Shown one piece after another: positions 16,434 through 25,278 of a DNA stretch of 38,283 nucleotides; the first letter of the stretch is position 1; each line of letters starts with the position of its first letter. The notes under the pieces were generated by a model. The model was not told where the DNA came from, did not search any database, and worked only from the letters and a program-made list of their open reading frames with translations. Source of the DNA: Enterobacterales bacterium (lineage in GTDB: Bacteria > Pseudomonadota > Gammaproteobacteria > Enterobacterales > Enterobacteriaceae); NCBI GenBank assembly GCA_015654745.1, contig JAATGH010000401.1, positions 1 through 38,283 on the forward strand, read 5' to 3'. The position numbers were made by a program, and so were the translations under genes.

Positions 16434-17690
16434 CTATTTTATGGCTGTTTGCAGCACCGAGGTGAAACGTTCAAACGGGCAATAACCTTGGGCGTCAATC
16501 GGGCATCCTTGCAGTTCCAGCACCGCGCGCGCCGGTGGTGTTGCCCGGTTGAGCTCACGCAACTCCCTGATTTGATCGGTAGTCTGGTAAACATATTCTA
16601 TTTTCATCAACGACTTGCCGGTCGGGTCTTGCCAACGTTCAAACAACACTTTGCCCCCGATGGGGGTCGTTTCAAATTGGTTGGCCAGCCGGTAGGGCTT
16701 AACGCCCAGCGCTGAAAATAACGAGGCCACGTTAGAATCATGGCCGACCAAAAAGGTAAATTTGGCTCGATCGGCAGAATGGGTAAACACGTCATTTATA
16801 TAATTTACCAGCTTGGCGGACACCGCTTTGGCCACCACCGGGGCACTAAATACCACTGAGTTGTAATTCTCTTTAATCGCCACCAGTTTGGCAAACTGCG
16901 CGTCGGTTTTTATTTTTCCCCAACCCACCGAAGACAGTGGGGCGCCTTCGTAATATTGCAATATAAAGGCATCGGCAATGGAGGTACCCACTTTTAACGG
17001 GCCGGATACGCCGGGTTCCTGCCCCGCAACGATATTGACATCCACCGGCAAAACGGTCAGATCGCACTGTTTATCTTGCAGGCAATTGGCTGATTTTTGA
17101 TAATCGATAACCTGCATCATGTCCCGGTAGCTGGCCGCCAGACGCTGGTTCAAGCCGGTTACGCCGCCCGCGCCCGCACGCTGGTTTATTGAGGCAATGG
17201 CCTGTTGTTTGAACCCATCGCCGCCGTCGGTAATGATAGGATTAAAGGTGGCATCCATGGTGCCGAGTTTTTCCTGGTGATGAACAGGAACGATACAGCC
17301 GGGAAACGCACCCACTGAAAAATATTGGGCGGTGGCTATCGTCCGCTGCAAACTATTGGCATAAAAATACACATCCTTATCGGTGGGGCACGTGTCAGCC
17401 TTAAGCAGTTTGTTATCCACCAGCCATTGACCGAAGTAGTGGCCAAAATAGGTTTCCAGCGCACCGCCACGGGTGGTTAAATAACTGCTTGGGGTATCCC
17501 ATTGCGGCCATTTATCCGGAGTCACTTTGCCTAAGGCGCTGCTGGGAGTAGAGAGCGGCGCTCTTAAGCCGTGGCGGCTAAATACCACGACCTGCTCCAA
17601 GGTGTAATCCTGCGTGCTGGCCAATACGTCTGCGGAAATGGCGAAACATAGCGGTAATCCAGCTAAAAGGCGATATTTGAACGTTCGCAT
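16434..17690 (-). CDS. agp: Periplasmic glucose-1-phosphatase (histidine acid phosphatase family)
   Basis: Agp scavenges glucose from extracellular glucose-1-phosphate in the periplasm and is a branch-2 histidine acid phosphatase. The catalytic motif is SRHGLRAP (Arg39, His40, Arg43) and the C-terminal proton donor motif is GHDSN (His317, Asp318). The sequence follows E. coli Agp throughout (YANSLQRTIATAQYF, FPGCIVPVHHQEKLGTMDATFNPIITD, EPGVSGPLKVG, TPIGGKVLFERW, GCPIDAQGYCP). E. coli Agp as recalled has RHN where this protein has RHG, the form used by AppA and other phytases. A signal peptide ends near residue 25. ATG 17690 is preferred because GGGAG lies just upstream; a start at 17708 would have no site. 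Confidence 0.93.
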   Translation of the reverse strand: MRTFKYRLLAGLPLCFAISADVLASTQDYTLEQVVVFSRHGLRAPLSTPSSALGKVTPDKWPQWDTPSSYLTTRGGALETYFGHYFGQWLVDNKLLKADTCPTDKDVYFYANSLQRTIATAQYFSVGAFPGCIVPVHHQEKLGTMDATFNPIITDGGDGFKQQAIASINQRAGAGGVTGLNQRLAASYRDMMQVIDYQKSANCLQDKQCDLTVLPVDVNIVAGQEPGVSGPLKVGTSIADAFILQYYEGAPLSSVGWGKIKTDAQFAKLVAIKENYNSVVFSAPVVAKAVSAKLVNYINDVFTHSADRAKFTFLVGHDSNVASLFSALGVKPYRLANQFETTPIGGKVLFERWQDPTGKSLMKIEYVYQTTDQIRELRELNRATPPARAVLELQGCPIDAQGYCPFERFTSVLQTAIK

Positions 17691-17893
17691 CTCTTCTCCC
17701 AAGGTCATTTTCCCGCTTTGACGTTGACTAAGGTCGCCAGCGTAAGCAGATGTAGAATTATTATATTACATATAATGACCATGCTAACTTATGAGTGCCA
17801 GCGTTGCGCGTGCAAATGTCGGATCTCTCGTACCGGTCACATAACGTCACTTTTCAGCGCGCAATGCTTTACCTTGGCCGGCGGCCGATACCC

Positions 17894-19315
17894 TCAGCGA
17901 GGCGGTGATGGGGTGAAATGGGCGTAATTCAGGCGTATCGCCGGTTTTTTATCGCCAAAATCATCCCCTCGGGCGACAATAATATCCTGCTCCAGCAAAT
18001 CAAATAACATATCGTTCAGCCTGGCGCGCGCGGAGTCCGGCGTAAATCGGGCATATAAAAAATAGCCACCCACGGGTTTTTTTATCAGGAATTCGCCGGG
18101 GTAGCGAGCTGCCAGCCAGCTGGCCAACCGTTCCGCTCGCGCGGCGAGCTGACTTTGCAGATGGAGCCTATGTTGTGACATATGATTGAGGAGATAGTGT
18201 TCCGCCAGCAACTGAGGTAAGGCGCTCAATCCGGAATCGATTTTTTGGCGGATGTTCGCCAGTTTATTAATAATGGCTTTTGGCGCGACCAACCAGCCCG
18301 CGCGGATATTGTTGCCTATATACTTCGATAGGGAACCGATATAAATCACCTGCTGTTGGCGATCGTATTTTTTCAGCGGAGTAATATCGATGTGGGGATT
18401 AAAAGATAATAGGCTATAGGCATAATCCTCCACGATCGGAATATGCTTGGCGCGGCAAAATTGCAGTAACGCCCGTTTACGCTCGGGCCCCATCACATAG
18501 CCGGTGGGATTTTGGAATATGGGATTGATAAAAATCATTCTTAGCCGGTGTTTCTCCGCCAACTGGCCCAGCTTCGCGGGAATAACGCCTTCGTCGTCAA
18601 TCGGCAGGGCGCATAACCGCAGCCCCGACGCCTGGAAGATAGGCAGCAGATTGAAATAGGAAGGCGCCTCGACGCCGATGATATCGCCTGGTTTTAATAA
18701 GGCTTGGGATATCAGAAATAGCGCCTGCTGGGCGCCGGAGGTTATCAGTATCTGATCCAGATCGACCTCAAGGGCCAATTTTGCCTTTAAATGACCCTGT
18801 ACGGCCTGCCGGAAACTGTGCAGCCCGAGCAGGGCGTTTTCCGCATCCTGTTCCTGGGCGCAAAGGTTATACCAAGACAGCTCGGGAAAGCTTTGTACCG
18901 GCAGTAAATCCTGGGTGATGTTGCCGCTGGCCAGGTCCAGCAGGGGCCGCTGCTCAAGGCCGCGTTTTTTGCGCAGCGCCTCGACCCGTATGGCATAAGC
19001 ATCCGGGCCGAGCCGGCCCTGCGCCCGTGGGGGTGGCGACCAGTTCAGCACCGGATACGCCTGCAGCCCCCACTTTTCCGGGTTGATAAAGGTACCGCTG
19101 CCGGTTTTACGCAGCAGCACGCCCTGGTCCGCCAGCCGATCGAGCGCGGTGATAACCGTGGAACGGTTGACGCCGAGCAGTTCGCTGAGCTGGCGCTCCG
19201 AGGGCAGTCTTTCACCCGCATTCAGCATCCCGTTGCCGATGCACTCTTCAATCAGCTGAATAATTTGTCGGTAAAGCGGTTTTTTATCCGTTGCCGATAG
19301 AGGCAGAACCCACAT
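17894..19315 (-). CDS. pdxR: MocR-type GntR/aminotransferase regulator, probable PdxR
   Basis: A MocR-family regulator: a GntR winged-helix domain (residues 10-78; PSERQLSELLGVNRSTVITALDRLADQGVLLRKTGSGTF) fused to an aminotransferase-like domain. PLP-site residues are NPTG (Asn269), Asp297-Tyr298, the Schiff-base Lys331 in GSLSKYIG, and Arg338. PdxR proteins sense PLP and control pdxST, and this gene is divergent from pdxS, which supports the name by context. ATG 19315 gives 473 residues and begins MWVLPLSATDKKPLYRQ. A longer frame to 19432 would run into the shared promoter region. All PLP ligands seem intact. Confidence 0.88.
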   Translation of the reverse strand: MWVLPLSATDKKPLYRQIIQLIEECIGNGMLNAGERLPSERQLSELLGVNRSTVITALDRLADQGVLLRKTGSGTFINPEKWGLQAYPVLNWSPPPRAQGRLGPDAYAIRVEALRKKRGLEQRPLLDLASGNITQDLLPVQSFPELSWYNLCAQEQDAENALLGLHSFRQAVQGHLKAKLALEVDLDQILITSGAQQALFLISQALLKPGDIIGVEAPSYFNLLPIFQASGLRLCALPIDDEGVIPAKLGQLAEKHRLRMIFINPIFQNPTGYVMGPERKRALLQFCRAKHIPIVEDYAYSLLSFNPHIDITPLKKYDRQQQVIYIGSLSKYIGNNIRAGWLVAPKAIINKLANIRQKIDSGLSALPQLLAEHYLLNHMSQHRLHLQSQLAARAERLASWLAARYPGEFLIKKPVGGYFLYARFTPDSARARLNDMLFDLLEQDIIVARGDDFGDKKPAIRLNYAHFTPSPPR

Positions 19316-19390
19316 AAATTCAGTATTCCTTATCCTCGATCTCGCTTTTTGGGGTAATGGCATAGACACGCCGCTGCGCGGAGAATAACA

Positions 19391-19424
19391 AATTGGATGG
19401 TAAAATAACACCCAATTGGAGGTG
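19391..19424. promoter_or_regulatory. Direct repeats in the pdxR-pdxS intergenic region, candidate PdxR operator
   Basis: AATTGGATGGT at 19391-19401 and AATTGGAGGTG at 19414-19424 are near-identical direct repeats 23 bp apart (start to start). A weaker third copy, AATTCGG, begins at 19431. They lie in the 167-bp gap between the divergent pdxR and pdxS genes. MocR regulators commonly bind direct repeats at their divergent promoters, so a PdxR role is inferred. Confidence 0.5.
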
Positions 19425-19482
19425 TTTTTCAATTCGGTTCAGGACCACATTATCCGTCTCATGGCAACATAGTGGAATGAAA

Positions 19483-20370
19483 ATGACGACAACCACAGGT
19501 TCGGATAAGGTAAAACGCGGCATGGCGCAAATGCAAAAAGGCGGGGTGATTATGGATGTTGTCAACGCGCAGCAGGCCAAAATTGCCGAGGATGCGGGCG
19601 CGGTGGCGGTCATGGCCCTGGAACGGGTACCCTCCGATATCCGCGCCGCCGGCGGGGTCGCGCGCATGGCCGACCCCAGGATCATTGAGGAGGTGATGAA
19701 TGCGGTCACGATTCCGGTAATGGCCAAAGCCAGGATTGGTCACATTACCGAAGCCAGGATGCTCCAGGCCATGGGGGTGGACTATATTGATGAAAGCGAA
19801 GTGCTGACCCCGGCGGATGAAGAGTTTCATATCCTAAAGCGTGATTTTTCAGTGCCCTTTGTCTGCGGCTGCCGTGATTTGGGCGAAGCGCTGCGGCGTA
19901 TCGGCGAGGGCGCCTCAATGCTGCGCACCAAAGGCGAACCCGGCACCGGCAATATCGTCGAAGCGGTGCGTCATATGCGTAAGGTCAACCAGCAGATTCG
20001 CATTGTCATCAGCAAAAACGATGAAGAACTGATGAGCTACGCCAAGGAGCTGGGCGCGCCCTATGAATTGTTATTGCAGCTTAAGGCGCGCGGAAAGCTG
20101 CCGGTCGTCAATTTTGCCGCCGGTGGCGTGGCTACGCCTGCGGACGCTGCCTTAATGATGCTGCTGGGCGCGGATGGCGTATTTGTCGGATCGGGCATTT
20201 TTAAATCCGACGATCCGGCCAAATTCGCCCGCGCCATCGTTCAGGCCACCACCCACTTTGACGATTATCCATTATTGGCGGAGATTTCCAAAGGGTTGGG
20301 CGCGCCGATGAAAGGCATTGATATCGCCACTCTGGCCAGCGCGGAGCGTATGCAGGAACGGGGATGGTAA
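19483..20370 (+). CDS. pdxS: Pyridoxal 5'-phosphate synthase lyase subunit PdxS
   Basis: PdxS condenses ribose-5-phosphate, glyceraldehyde-3-phosphate and ammonia to make PLP, working as a dodecameric TIM-barrel complex with PdxT. At 295 residues it is full length. Catalytic residues are Asp25 (VIMDVVN), Lys82 ([10 protein letters not shown]) and Lys150 ([11 protein letters not shown]). The phosphate-binding [27 protein letters not shown] run is present. Start ATG 19483 has GTGGA at a usable distance, while ATG 19477 sits directly on that site. pdxT follows after 1 nt. Enterobacterales normally make PLP through PdxA/PdxJ, so this is an accessory route. Confidence 0.97.
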   Translation: MTTTTGSDKVKRGMAQMQKGGVIMDVVNAQQAKIAEDAGAVAVMALERVPSDIRAAGGVARMADPRIIEEVMNAVTIPVMAKARIGHITEARMLQAMGVDYIDESEVLTPADEEFHILKRDFSVPFVCGCRDLGEALRRIGEGASMLRTKGEPGTGNIVEAVRHMRKVNQQIRIVISKNDEELMSYAKELGAPYELLLQLKARGKLPVVNFAAGGVATPADAALMMLLGADGVFVGSGIFKSDDPAKFARAIVQATTHFDDYPLLAEISKGLGAPMKGIDIATLASAERMQERGW

Positions 20371-20371
20371 T

Positions 20372-20938
20372 ATGAAAACGGTGGGGGTGCTGGCGTTACA
20401 AGGCGACGTTGCCGAGCATCTGGCGCAGCTACGGCAGCGAAATGTCCAGGGCGTGGCGGTGAGAAAACCGGCGGATTTGGCGCCTTTGGCCGCGTTGATT
20501 ATTCCCGGCGGTGAATCCACCGCCATCAGTAATCTGATGCAAACCAGCGGATTATACGATCCGATCAGGGAATTTGCCCGTCATCATCCGGTGCTGGGTA
20601 CCTGTGCGGGACTGATTATGTGCGGTCGGCGGATCGAGGGTGGACGCCAGCCGGTGGTGCCGCTGGAGTTAATCGATATCCACGTCACCCGCAACGGTTT
20701 TGGCCGGCAGGTGGACAGCTTCGAAACCACGTTATTCATCGACGCGCTGAATAAGTCCGTGCCGGCGGTATTTATCCGGGCGCCGTTTATCGAGTCGGTA
20801 GGTGACAACGTCACGGTACTGGCGCGTTATGAGGATAGGATTGTGATGGCGGAGCAAGGTAATATTCTGGTTTGCTCTTTTCATCCTGAATTGACCGAGG
20901 ATACGTCGGTGCTGGCGTATTTTCTCAGCAAGATCTAA
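20372..20938 (+). CDS. pdxT: Pyridoxal 5'-phosphate synthase glutaminase subunit PdxT
   Basis: PdxT hydrolyses glutamine and channels ammonia into PdxS. It is a 188-residue class I glutamine amidotransferase with oxyanion-region PGGEST (residues 45-50), nucleophile Cys78 in GTCAG, and His171/Glu173 in FHPELTED. Characteristic segments are GVLALQGDVAEH at the N-terminus and FIRAPFIESVG near residue 140. The start lies 2 nt after the pdxS stop, with GGGG upstream, so the pair is cotranscribed and expressed at matched levels. Confidence 0.97.
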   Translation: MKTVGVLALQGDVAEHLAQLRQRNVQGVAVRKPADLAPLAALIIPGGESTAISNLMQTSGLYDPIREFARHHPVLGTCAGLIMCGRRIEGGRQPVVPLELIDIHVTRNGFGRQVDSFETTLFIDALNKSVPAVFIRAPFIESVGDNVTVLARYEDRIVMAEQGNILVCSFHPELTEDTSVLAYFLSKI

Positions 20939-21004
20939 GCCGCGTTTCCCGGCCATTCACCCTGCCGGACGGTGAACATTACCGTACCCACCACGAAGAT
21001 CGCT

Positions 21005-21031
21005 TGTCCGGCCGGTTCTCCCGGCTGGACA
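21005..21031. terminator. Hairpin downstream of pdxT
   Basis: TGTCCGGCCGG (21005-21015) pairs with CCGGCTGGACA (21021-21031), an 11-bp stem with one G-U pair and a 5-nt loop, in the 178-bp gap between pdxT and the next gene. No T-run follows, so it may be a factor-dependent terminator or RNA stabiliser. It weakly suggests that the next gene has its own promoter. Confidence 0.35.
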
Positions 21032-21116
21032 GCCACACTACCGATTGAAATATTTTTGCTCAATACTACTGCGTGCCTGATCCCCAGGTCTATCATTCAC
21101 CTGCTCCGGAGGAATA

Positions 21117-21926
21117 ATGGATAACCTTAACGCGCAAGCTATTGCAGATCGCTATCAATTTGCCCGCGACGTGGCGCTGGCGGCGGCCGAATTGGCGTTT
21201 GAATTTTACCAGCGGCGTTTTCAACTGGCAGTGGAACATAAGGGGGGCGACCTGCAGGATGTGGTCAGCCGGGCCGACCGCGAAGTAGAGCAACTGACGC
21301 GAAATATGATCACCCAGCGGTTTCCCCAGGATGATTTTCTCGGCGAGGAGAGCGGGGGCGGTACGCGAACGGCGGCTTGTACCTGGGTAGTCGATCCGAT
21401 TGACGGTACCGCCTGTTTTCTGAATGGCTTACATACCTGGTGTGTGTCGGTCGGTGTTATTGTCAACGGCGAGCCGACGATCGGGGTAGTTTACGATCCC
21501 AACCACCGGGAGATGTTTCATGCGAGCCGCGGGCATGGTGCCTACCTCAATGACGCGCCGATGCGGGTGCATCAGGGCAAAACGGTGCGTGAGGGCCTGA
21601 TGGGCGTGGGTATCTCGCATCGGGTGGCGCCAGAGGATTTCCTGCCCTTTCTCAGCCAACTTTTGCATGCGGGCGGCATGTTTATCCGCAGCGGCTCCGG
21701 CGCGTTGATGACCGCGCAGGTGGCCGCCGGCAGGCTGTTGGGCTATTACGAACCCCACATGAACGCCTGGGACGGTTTGCCAGGTATCGTGCTGGCGCGG
21801 GAAGCGGGCGGAATAACCAACGATTTCATGGCGCATCAGGGGCTACTGAATGGGAATCCGGTGTTAATGGCTAATCTTGAGGTGTATAACCAATTAGCGG
21901 GTTGGGTTAAACCGCCGCTTAAATAA
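21117..21926 (+). CDS. Inositol monophosphatase family phosphatase
   Basis: A Mg-dependent phosphomonoesterase of the IMPase/HisN/CysQ superfamily (269 residues). Metal-site residues are GEESG (Glu77, Glu78), VVDPIDGT (Asp93, Asp96) and NAWDG (Asp219). The usual DPIDGTxNF reads DPIDGTACF here, so the Asn is replaced by Cys100. The start ATG 21117 has GGAGG 5 nt upstream. It follows pdxT on the same strand after 178 bp containing a hairpin, so cotranscription is uncertain. Possible substrates are inositol phosphate, histidinol phosphate or another sugar phosphate; a role with vitamin B6 is only suggested by position. It is not the housekeeping SuhB as far as can be judged. Confidence 0.88.
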   Translation: MDNLNAQAIADRYQFARDVALAAAELAFEFYQRRFQLAVEHKGGDLQDVVSRADREVEQLTRNMITQRFPQDDFLGEESGGGTRTAACTWVVDPIDGTACFLNGLHTWCVSVGVIVNGEPTIGVVYDPNHREMFHASRGHGAYLNDAPMRVHQGKTVREGLMGVGISHRVAPEDFLPFLSQLLHAGGMFIRSGSGALMTAQVAAGRLLGYYEPHMNAWDGLPGIVLAREAGGITNDFMAHQGLLNGNPVLMANLEVYNQLAGWVKPPLK

Positions 21927-21955
21927 AGTCTGGGATTTACCTGACTGGCACGACG

Positions 21956-21972
21956 GCCCGATGATATCGGGC
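21956..21972. terminator. Hairpin between convergent genes
   Basis: GCCCGAT-GAT-ATCGGGC is a perfect 7-bp stem with a 3-nt loop, located 30 bp after the IMPase-family stop and 100 bp beyond the amn stop. No T-run follows on either strand. The convergent position suits a weak terminator. Confidence 0.35.
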
Positions 21973-22071
21973 GCCGCCGCCGGGGCGGGATGACAAACAT
22001 TTACCGGCCAGCGTGACGCGGACCGATTCCGCCGCCGCGACGCCGGCGCAGGTTGATACCGGATTTACCCT

Positions 22072-23532
22072 CTAGCGAAACGGCGGCTCATTAAAGGTGC
22101 GCAGTTTGCGGGAGTGCAGCCGATCGCCTTCCGCGCGCAACAGGTCAATGGCCCGGATGCCAATCTGCAGATGTTCCGAAATAGCTCCTTCATAGAAGCG
22201 ATTGGCCTGCCCGGGCAGCTTGATTTCACCGTGCAACGGTTTGTCGGACACACAAAGCAGCGTACCGTAAGGGACGCGGAAACGATAACCCTGCGCGGCG
22301 ATGGTGGCGCTCTCCATATCTACCGCCACCGCGCGGCTTAAATTAAAGCGCAGCGCGGAGGCGGAGTACCTTAGCTCCCAGTTCCGATCGTCGGTAGTGA
22401 CCACCGTACCGGTGCGCAACCGCTGTTTAACCTCTTCTCCCGGCATATTGCTGACCATTTTCGTGGCGTCATACAAAGCGCGCTGTACTTCGGCGATACT
22501 GGGGATGGGGATATCGGGCGGCAGCACCGCATCGAGCACGTGATCGTCGCGCAGATAGGCATGGGCCAGCACGTAATCGCCAATTGACTGGCTTTCCCGC
22601 AGTCCGCCGCAGTGGCCGATCATTAACCAGGCGTGGGGACGCAGCACCGCCAGGTGATCACAGATGGTTTTAGCGTTGGACGGTCCGACGCCGATGTTCA
22701 CCAGGGTGATGCCCTTACCGCTGCGTGAAATCAGGTGGTAGGCCGGCATCTGGTTGTTTTTCCAGGCCGAATCCGAGACCGCCCGTTCGGGGTGGGTAGT
22801 TTCAGCGGTAATATAGGTGCCGCCGGCGCAGGATAGGGCATCGTATTGCGAGGTCGGATCGGCAATCTGTTCGCAGGCCCAGCGCACAAACTCATCCACG
22901 TAGCGCGTATAGTTGGTGAACAGGATAAAGGGCTGAAAATGTTCCACCGGGGTGCCGGTATAATGACGCAGGCGCGCCAGCGAAAAATCTGTACGCAGCG
23001 CGTCAAAATGGGACAGTGGGAACGTCTGGGAGGAATGGAACAGCCCATCGGCGGTTTCATCCCCGATTTGCGCCAGTTCGGTGGTCGGGAAATGCTGCGC
23101 CAGTCCGGCGCTCATTGAACGTTCCAGCACCAGGCTGGATCCATCGATCACATAGGGGAAAGGGATTTCCAGCTGGGAGGGCACCACTTCGATGACCGCC
23201 GCGTATTCCGACTCCAAAATCGCCAGCTGTTCGGACAGGTAATGGCGGAACAGCTGGGGCCGGGCAATGGTCGTGGAGTAGCAGCCGGGATGGGTAAAGC
23301 GGGCAAACGCCCGGTTTTTGGGACGTCCCGGCGCCACGCCGTCCCAACTGACGCGGAGTTGGGGGTAGGCGAACAATCCGGCCGACCGGGCCGCGGGGTC
23401 CGGCAGGTCGCCATGGCTGATATAGTCGCCAATGGCGCCACGCAGCGCCCCGACCGCGTCGTCATACAGTGACTCAAGTTTATCAAGCGCCTGGATAGTG
23501 GTGAGCGAGGTGGTGGATGTTTTAGATGTCAT
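22072..23532 (-). CDS. amn: AMP nucleosidase
   Basis: Amn cleaves AMP to adenine and ribose-5-phosphate and helps control the adenylate pool in gamma-proteobacteria. The 486 residues match the E. coli length. The N-terminal regulatory domain includes LDKLESLYDDAVGALRGAI and FARFTHPGCYSTTIARPQLFRHYL. The catalytic phosphorylase-like domain has LVNIGVGPSNAKTICDHLAVLRPHAWLMIGHCGGLRESQSIGDYVLAHAYLRDDHVLD and VDMESATIAAQGYRFRVPYGTLLCVSDKPLHGEIKLPGQAN. The start at 23532 is preceded by GGAGA at 5 nt. It is transcribed after yehS, with a 79-bp gap that probably holds its promoter. Confidence 0.97.
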   Translation of the reverse strand: MTSKTSTTSLTTIQALDKLESLYDDAVGALRGAIGDYISHGDLPDPAARSAGLFAYPQLRVSWDGVAPGRPKNRAFARFTHPGCYSTTIARPQLFRHYLSEQLAILESEYAAVIEVVPSQLEIPFPYVIDGSSLVLERSMSAGLAQHFPTTELAQIGDETADGLFHSSQTFPLSHFDALRTDFSLARLRHYTGTPVEHFQPFILFTNYTRYVDEFVRWACEQIADPTSQYDALSCAGGTYITAETTHPERAVSDSAWKNNQMPAYHLISRSGKGITLVNIGVGPSNAKTICDHLAVLRPHAWLMIGHCGGLRESQSIGDYVLAHAYLRDDHVLDAVLPPDIPIPSIAEVQRALYDATKMVSNMPGEEVKQRLRTGTVVTTDDRNWELRYSASALRFNLSRAVAVDMESATIAAQGYRFRVPYGTLLCVSDKPLHGEIKLPGQANRFYEGAISEHLQIGIRAIDLLRAEGDRLHSRKLRTFNEPPFR

Positions 23533-23611
23533 TATATCTCCAATCTCCAGCGGTTCCCCGGCAAAGCGGTTTTAACGCCCGCCGGACTCAAACCAAGGTA
23601 GTCAATTATTG

Positions 23612-24097
23612 TTACTGTTTGTCGGCGGAAGCGCCGCTTTTACGCTGTAGCGCGGCCAGTCCTTTCAGGAAGTAGCGTAAAACCTGATCACCGCAGGGAC
23701 GATAATTTTTATGGCCCGGCGCGCGCAGCATGGCGGTCACTTCCGGTTGTGAAACCCGGAAATCCTGGGATTGCAGGATCTCCTGAATATCGGTTGATTT
23801 AAGCGAAAACGCAATGCGCAGCTTTTTTAAAATGATGTTATTGGTGATTTTACGTTCTATTTTGGGTACGGGTTGGCTATCGTCACGCCCGCGTTTAAAG
23901 ACAATCAATCCATGCAGGAAATACCCCATCACCACATCAGGACAAGGCGCAAAGCCCGCCTCGTCTTCCTTTTTGACAAAACTCGCGATCTCTTGCGCGC
24001 TCAGGGTGGTATCCATTAACGCCAGGATCGCCAGCAGCTGATCGTTATGTAGATTCAGCATATAGCGCACGCTGCGCAGCACATCGTTATTCATCAT
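23612..24097 (-). CDS. yehS: DUF1456 family protein YehS
   Basis: A small cytoplasmic protein with two copies of the DUF1456 domain and no established biochemical function. The first repeat is NNDVLRSVRYMLNLHNDQLLAILALMD and the second is NNIILKKLRIAFSLKSTDIQEILQ. Each is followed by a conserved segment (FAPCPDVVMGYFLHGLIVFKRGRDD; NYRPCGDQVLRYFLKGLAA). It resembles E. coli YehS along its length. The start is uncertain between ATG 24097 and ATG 24094; a TTG at 24118 would add residues with no family match. Only the weak purine stretch CTGG lies upstream. Confidence 0.92.
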   Translation of the reverse strand: MMNNDVLRSVRYMLNLHNDQLLAILALMDTTLSAQEIASFVKKEDEAGFAPCPDVVMGYFLHGLIVFKRGRDDSQPVPKIERKITNNIILKKLRIAFSLKSTDIQEILQSQDFRVSQPEVTAMLRAPGHKNYRPCGDQVLRYFLKGLAALQRKSGASADKQ

Positions 24098-24246
24098 CGC
24101 CAGGTTACCCGCTGCCAATTGTTATAGATGCCCGGCAGTATAATGGTATCCGCCGGGAAAAGCAGGAGACAATATCCCCAATAAGCGCGCCGGCCCGACA
24201 ACGCGGATGCCTGGCCGGCGGAATGCATTCCTAACCGGGGCCGGTC

Positions 24247-25122
24247 TCAGGTCGGCAGTGCGGCTGAACGCGTTCTGGCGGTCATGGCGCTGCCGACCCC
24301 GGCGGTGATGGAAAACACAATGGCCAGCACCTGGGTCGGCGTGAGGTTTTCCGCCAACATAAAAAACGCCACGAAGGCGGCGACCGCCAGCTCCATGCTG
24401 ACCAGAATACCGAAGGTTTTGTGCGGCAAGCGTTTAAGCGCCGCCATCTCCAGCGACATGGGCAATGAGCTTGATACCACCGCCACTACCAGCCCCATTA
24501 ACAGCAAATAAGGATGGGTAAAAATAGCGCCGGCGTCCAGCAGGCCTACGGGCAGGGTGACCATGGATGCAAACACCAGGCCGATGGCCACGGTATGCCC
24601 GGACGGCAGGTGGCTGAGCATTTTGCCAAAAACAATATACAGCCCCCAGCAACAGGCGGCGGCCAGGGCAAATACCACGCCGGTCAAATCGAGCCCGCTA
24701 TGGTTACCCTTCAAGGGAAGGATTAGCAGCATGCCGGTGACGGCCAGGGCTATCCAGACAAAGTCGGCCAGTCTGCGCGAATAGATCACCGTTACGGCCA
24801 GCGGGCCGATAAACTCGATGGCCACCGCCAAGCCGAACGGGATGGTCTGCAACGAGAGATAAAAACATAAATTCATCGTCCCGAGCGTCACGCCATACAG
24901 CGCGATAAATTTCAAATCGCGCAGCGTGATAGCCTTACGCCAGGGGCGGAACAGGGCCAGCAGCACCAGGGCCGAAAACCCGGTGCGCAGCGCCGTGGTG
25001 CCGGTGGCGCCGACCAACGGGAATAAAAACGCCTTGGCGAGTGAGGTACCGACGCCCATTGAAAGTATCGAACCCAAGACCATAAAAAACGGTACTAGCC
25101 TATGGGACGCTGACGATTGCAT
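24247..25122 (-). CDS. EamA-family exporter, RhtA (threonine/homoserine exporter)-like
   Basis: A ten-helix inner-membrane exporter of the DMT superfamily (291 residues). It follows the RhtA pattern: GTSLAKAFLFPLVGATGTTALRTGFSALVLLALFRPWR, YGVTLGTMNLCFYLSLQTIPFGLAVAIEFIGPLAV and LPMSLEMAALKRLPHKTFGILVSMELAVAAF. RhtA exports threonine, homoserine and related amino acids. The start ATG 25122 has AAGGA 9 nt upstream; a longer frame to 25245 encodes a hydrophilic leader unlike the family. A chromosomal rhtA may exist elsewhere, so the exact substrate is left open. Confidence 0.88.
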   Translation of the reverse strand: MQSSASHRLVPFFMVLGSILSMGVGTSLAKAFLFPLVGATGTTALRTGFSALVLLALFRPWRKAITLRDLKFIALYGVTLGTMNLCFYLSLQTIPFGLAVAIEFIGPLAVTVIYSRRLADFVWIALAVTGMLLILPLKGNHSGLDLTGVVFALAAACCWGLYIVFGKMLSHLPSGHTVAIGLVFASMVTLPVGLLDAGAIFTHPYLLLMGLVVAVVSSSLPMSLEMAALKRLPHKTFGILVSMELAVAAFVAFFMLAENLTPTQVLAIVFSITAGVGSAMTARTRSAALPT

Positions 25123-25278
25123 TAATCTATTCCTTGTAAAGTCTTCCCAGTAACCCGAGGGGCGTAGACTAACGTTTTTACCATTTTTACCCGTGAAAGG
25201 GTACTCTTGCGAATAGCCCTGCTTGGCGCGATCTCGAACGGGCACCAGGCTGGCGCCGATTATCCCACCGTTTTCCCA

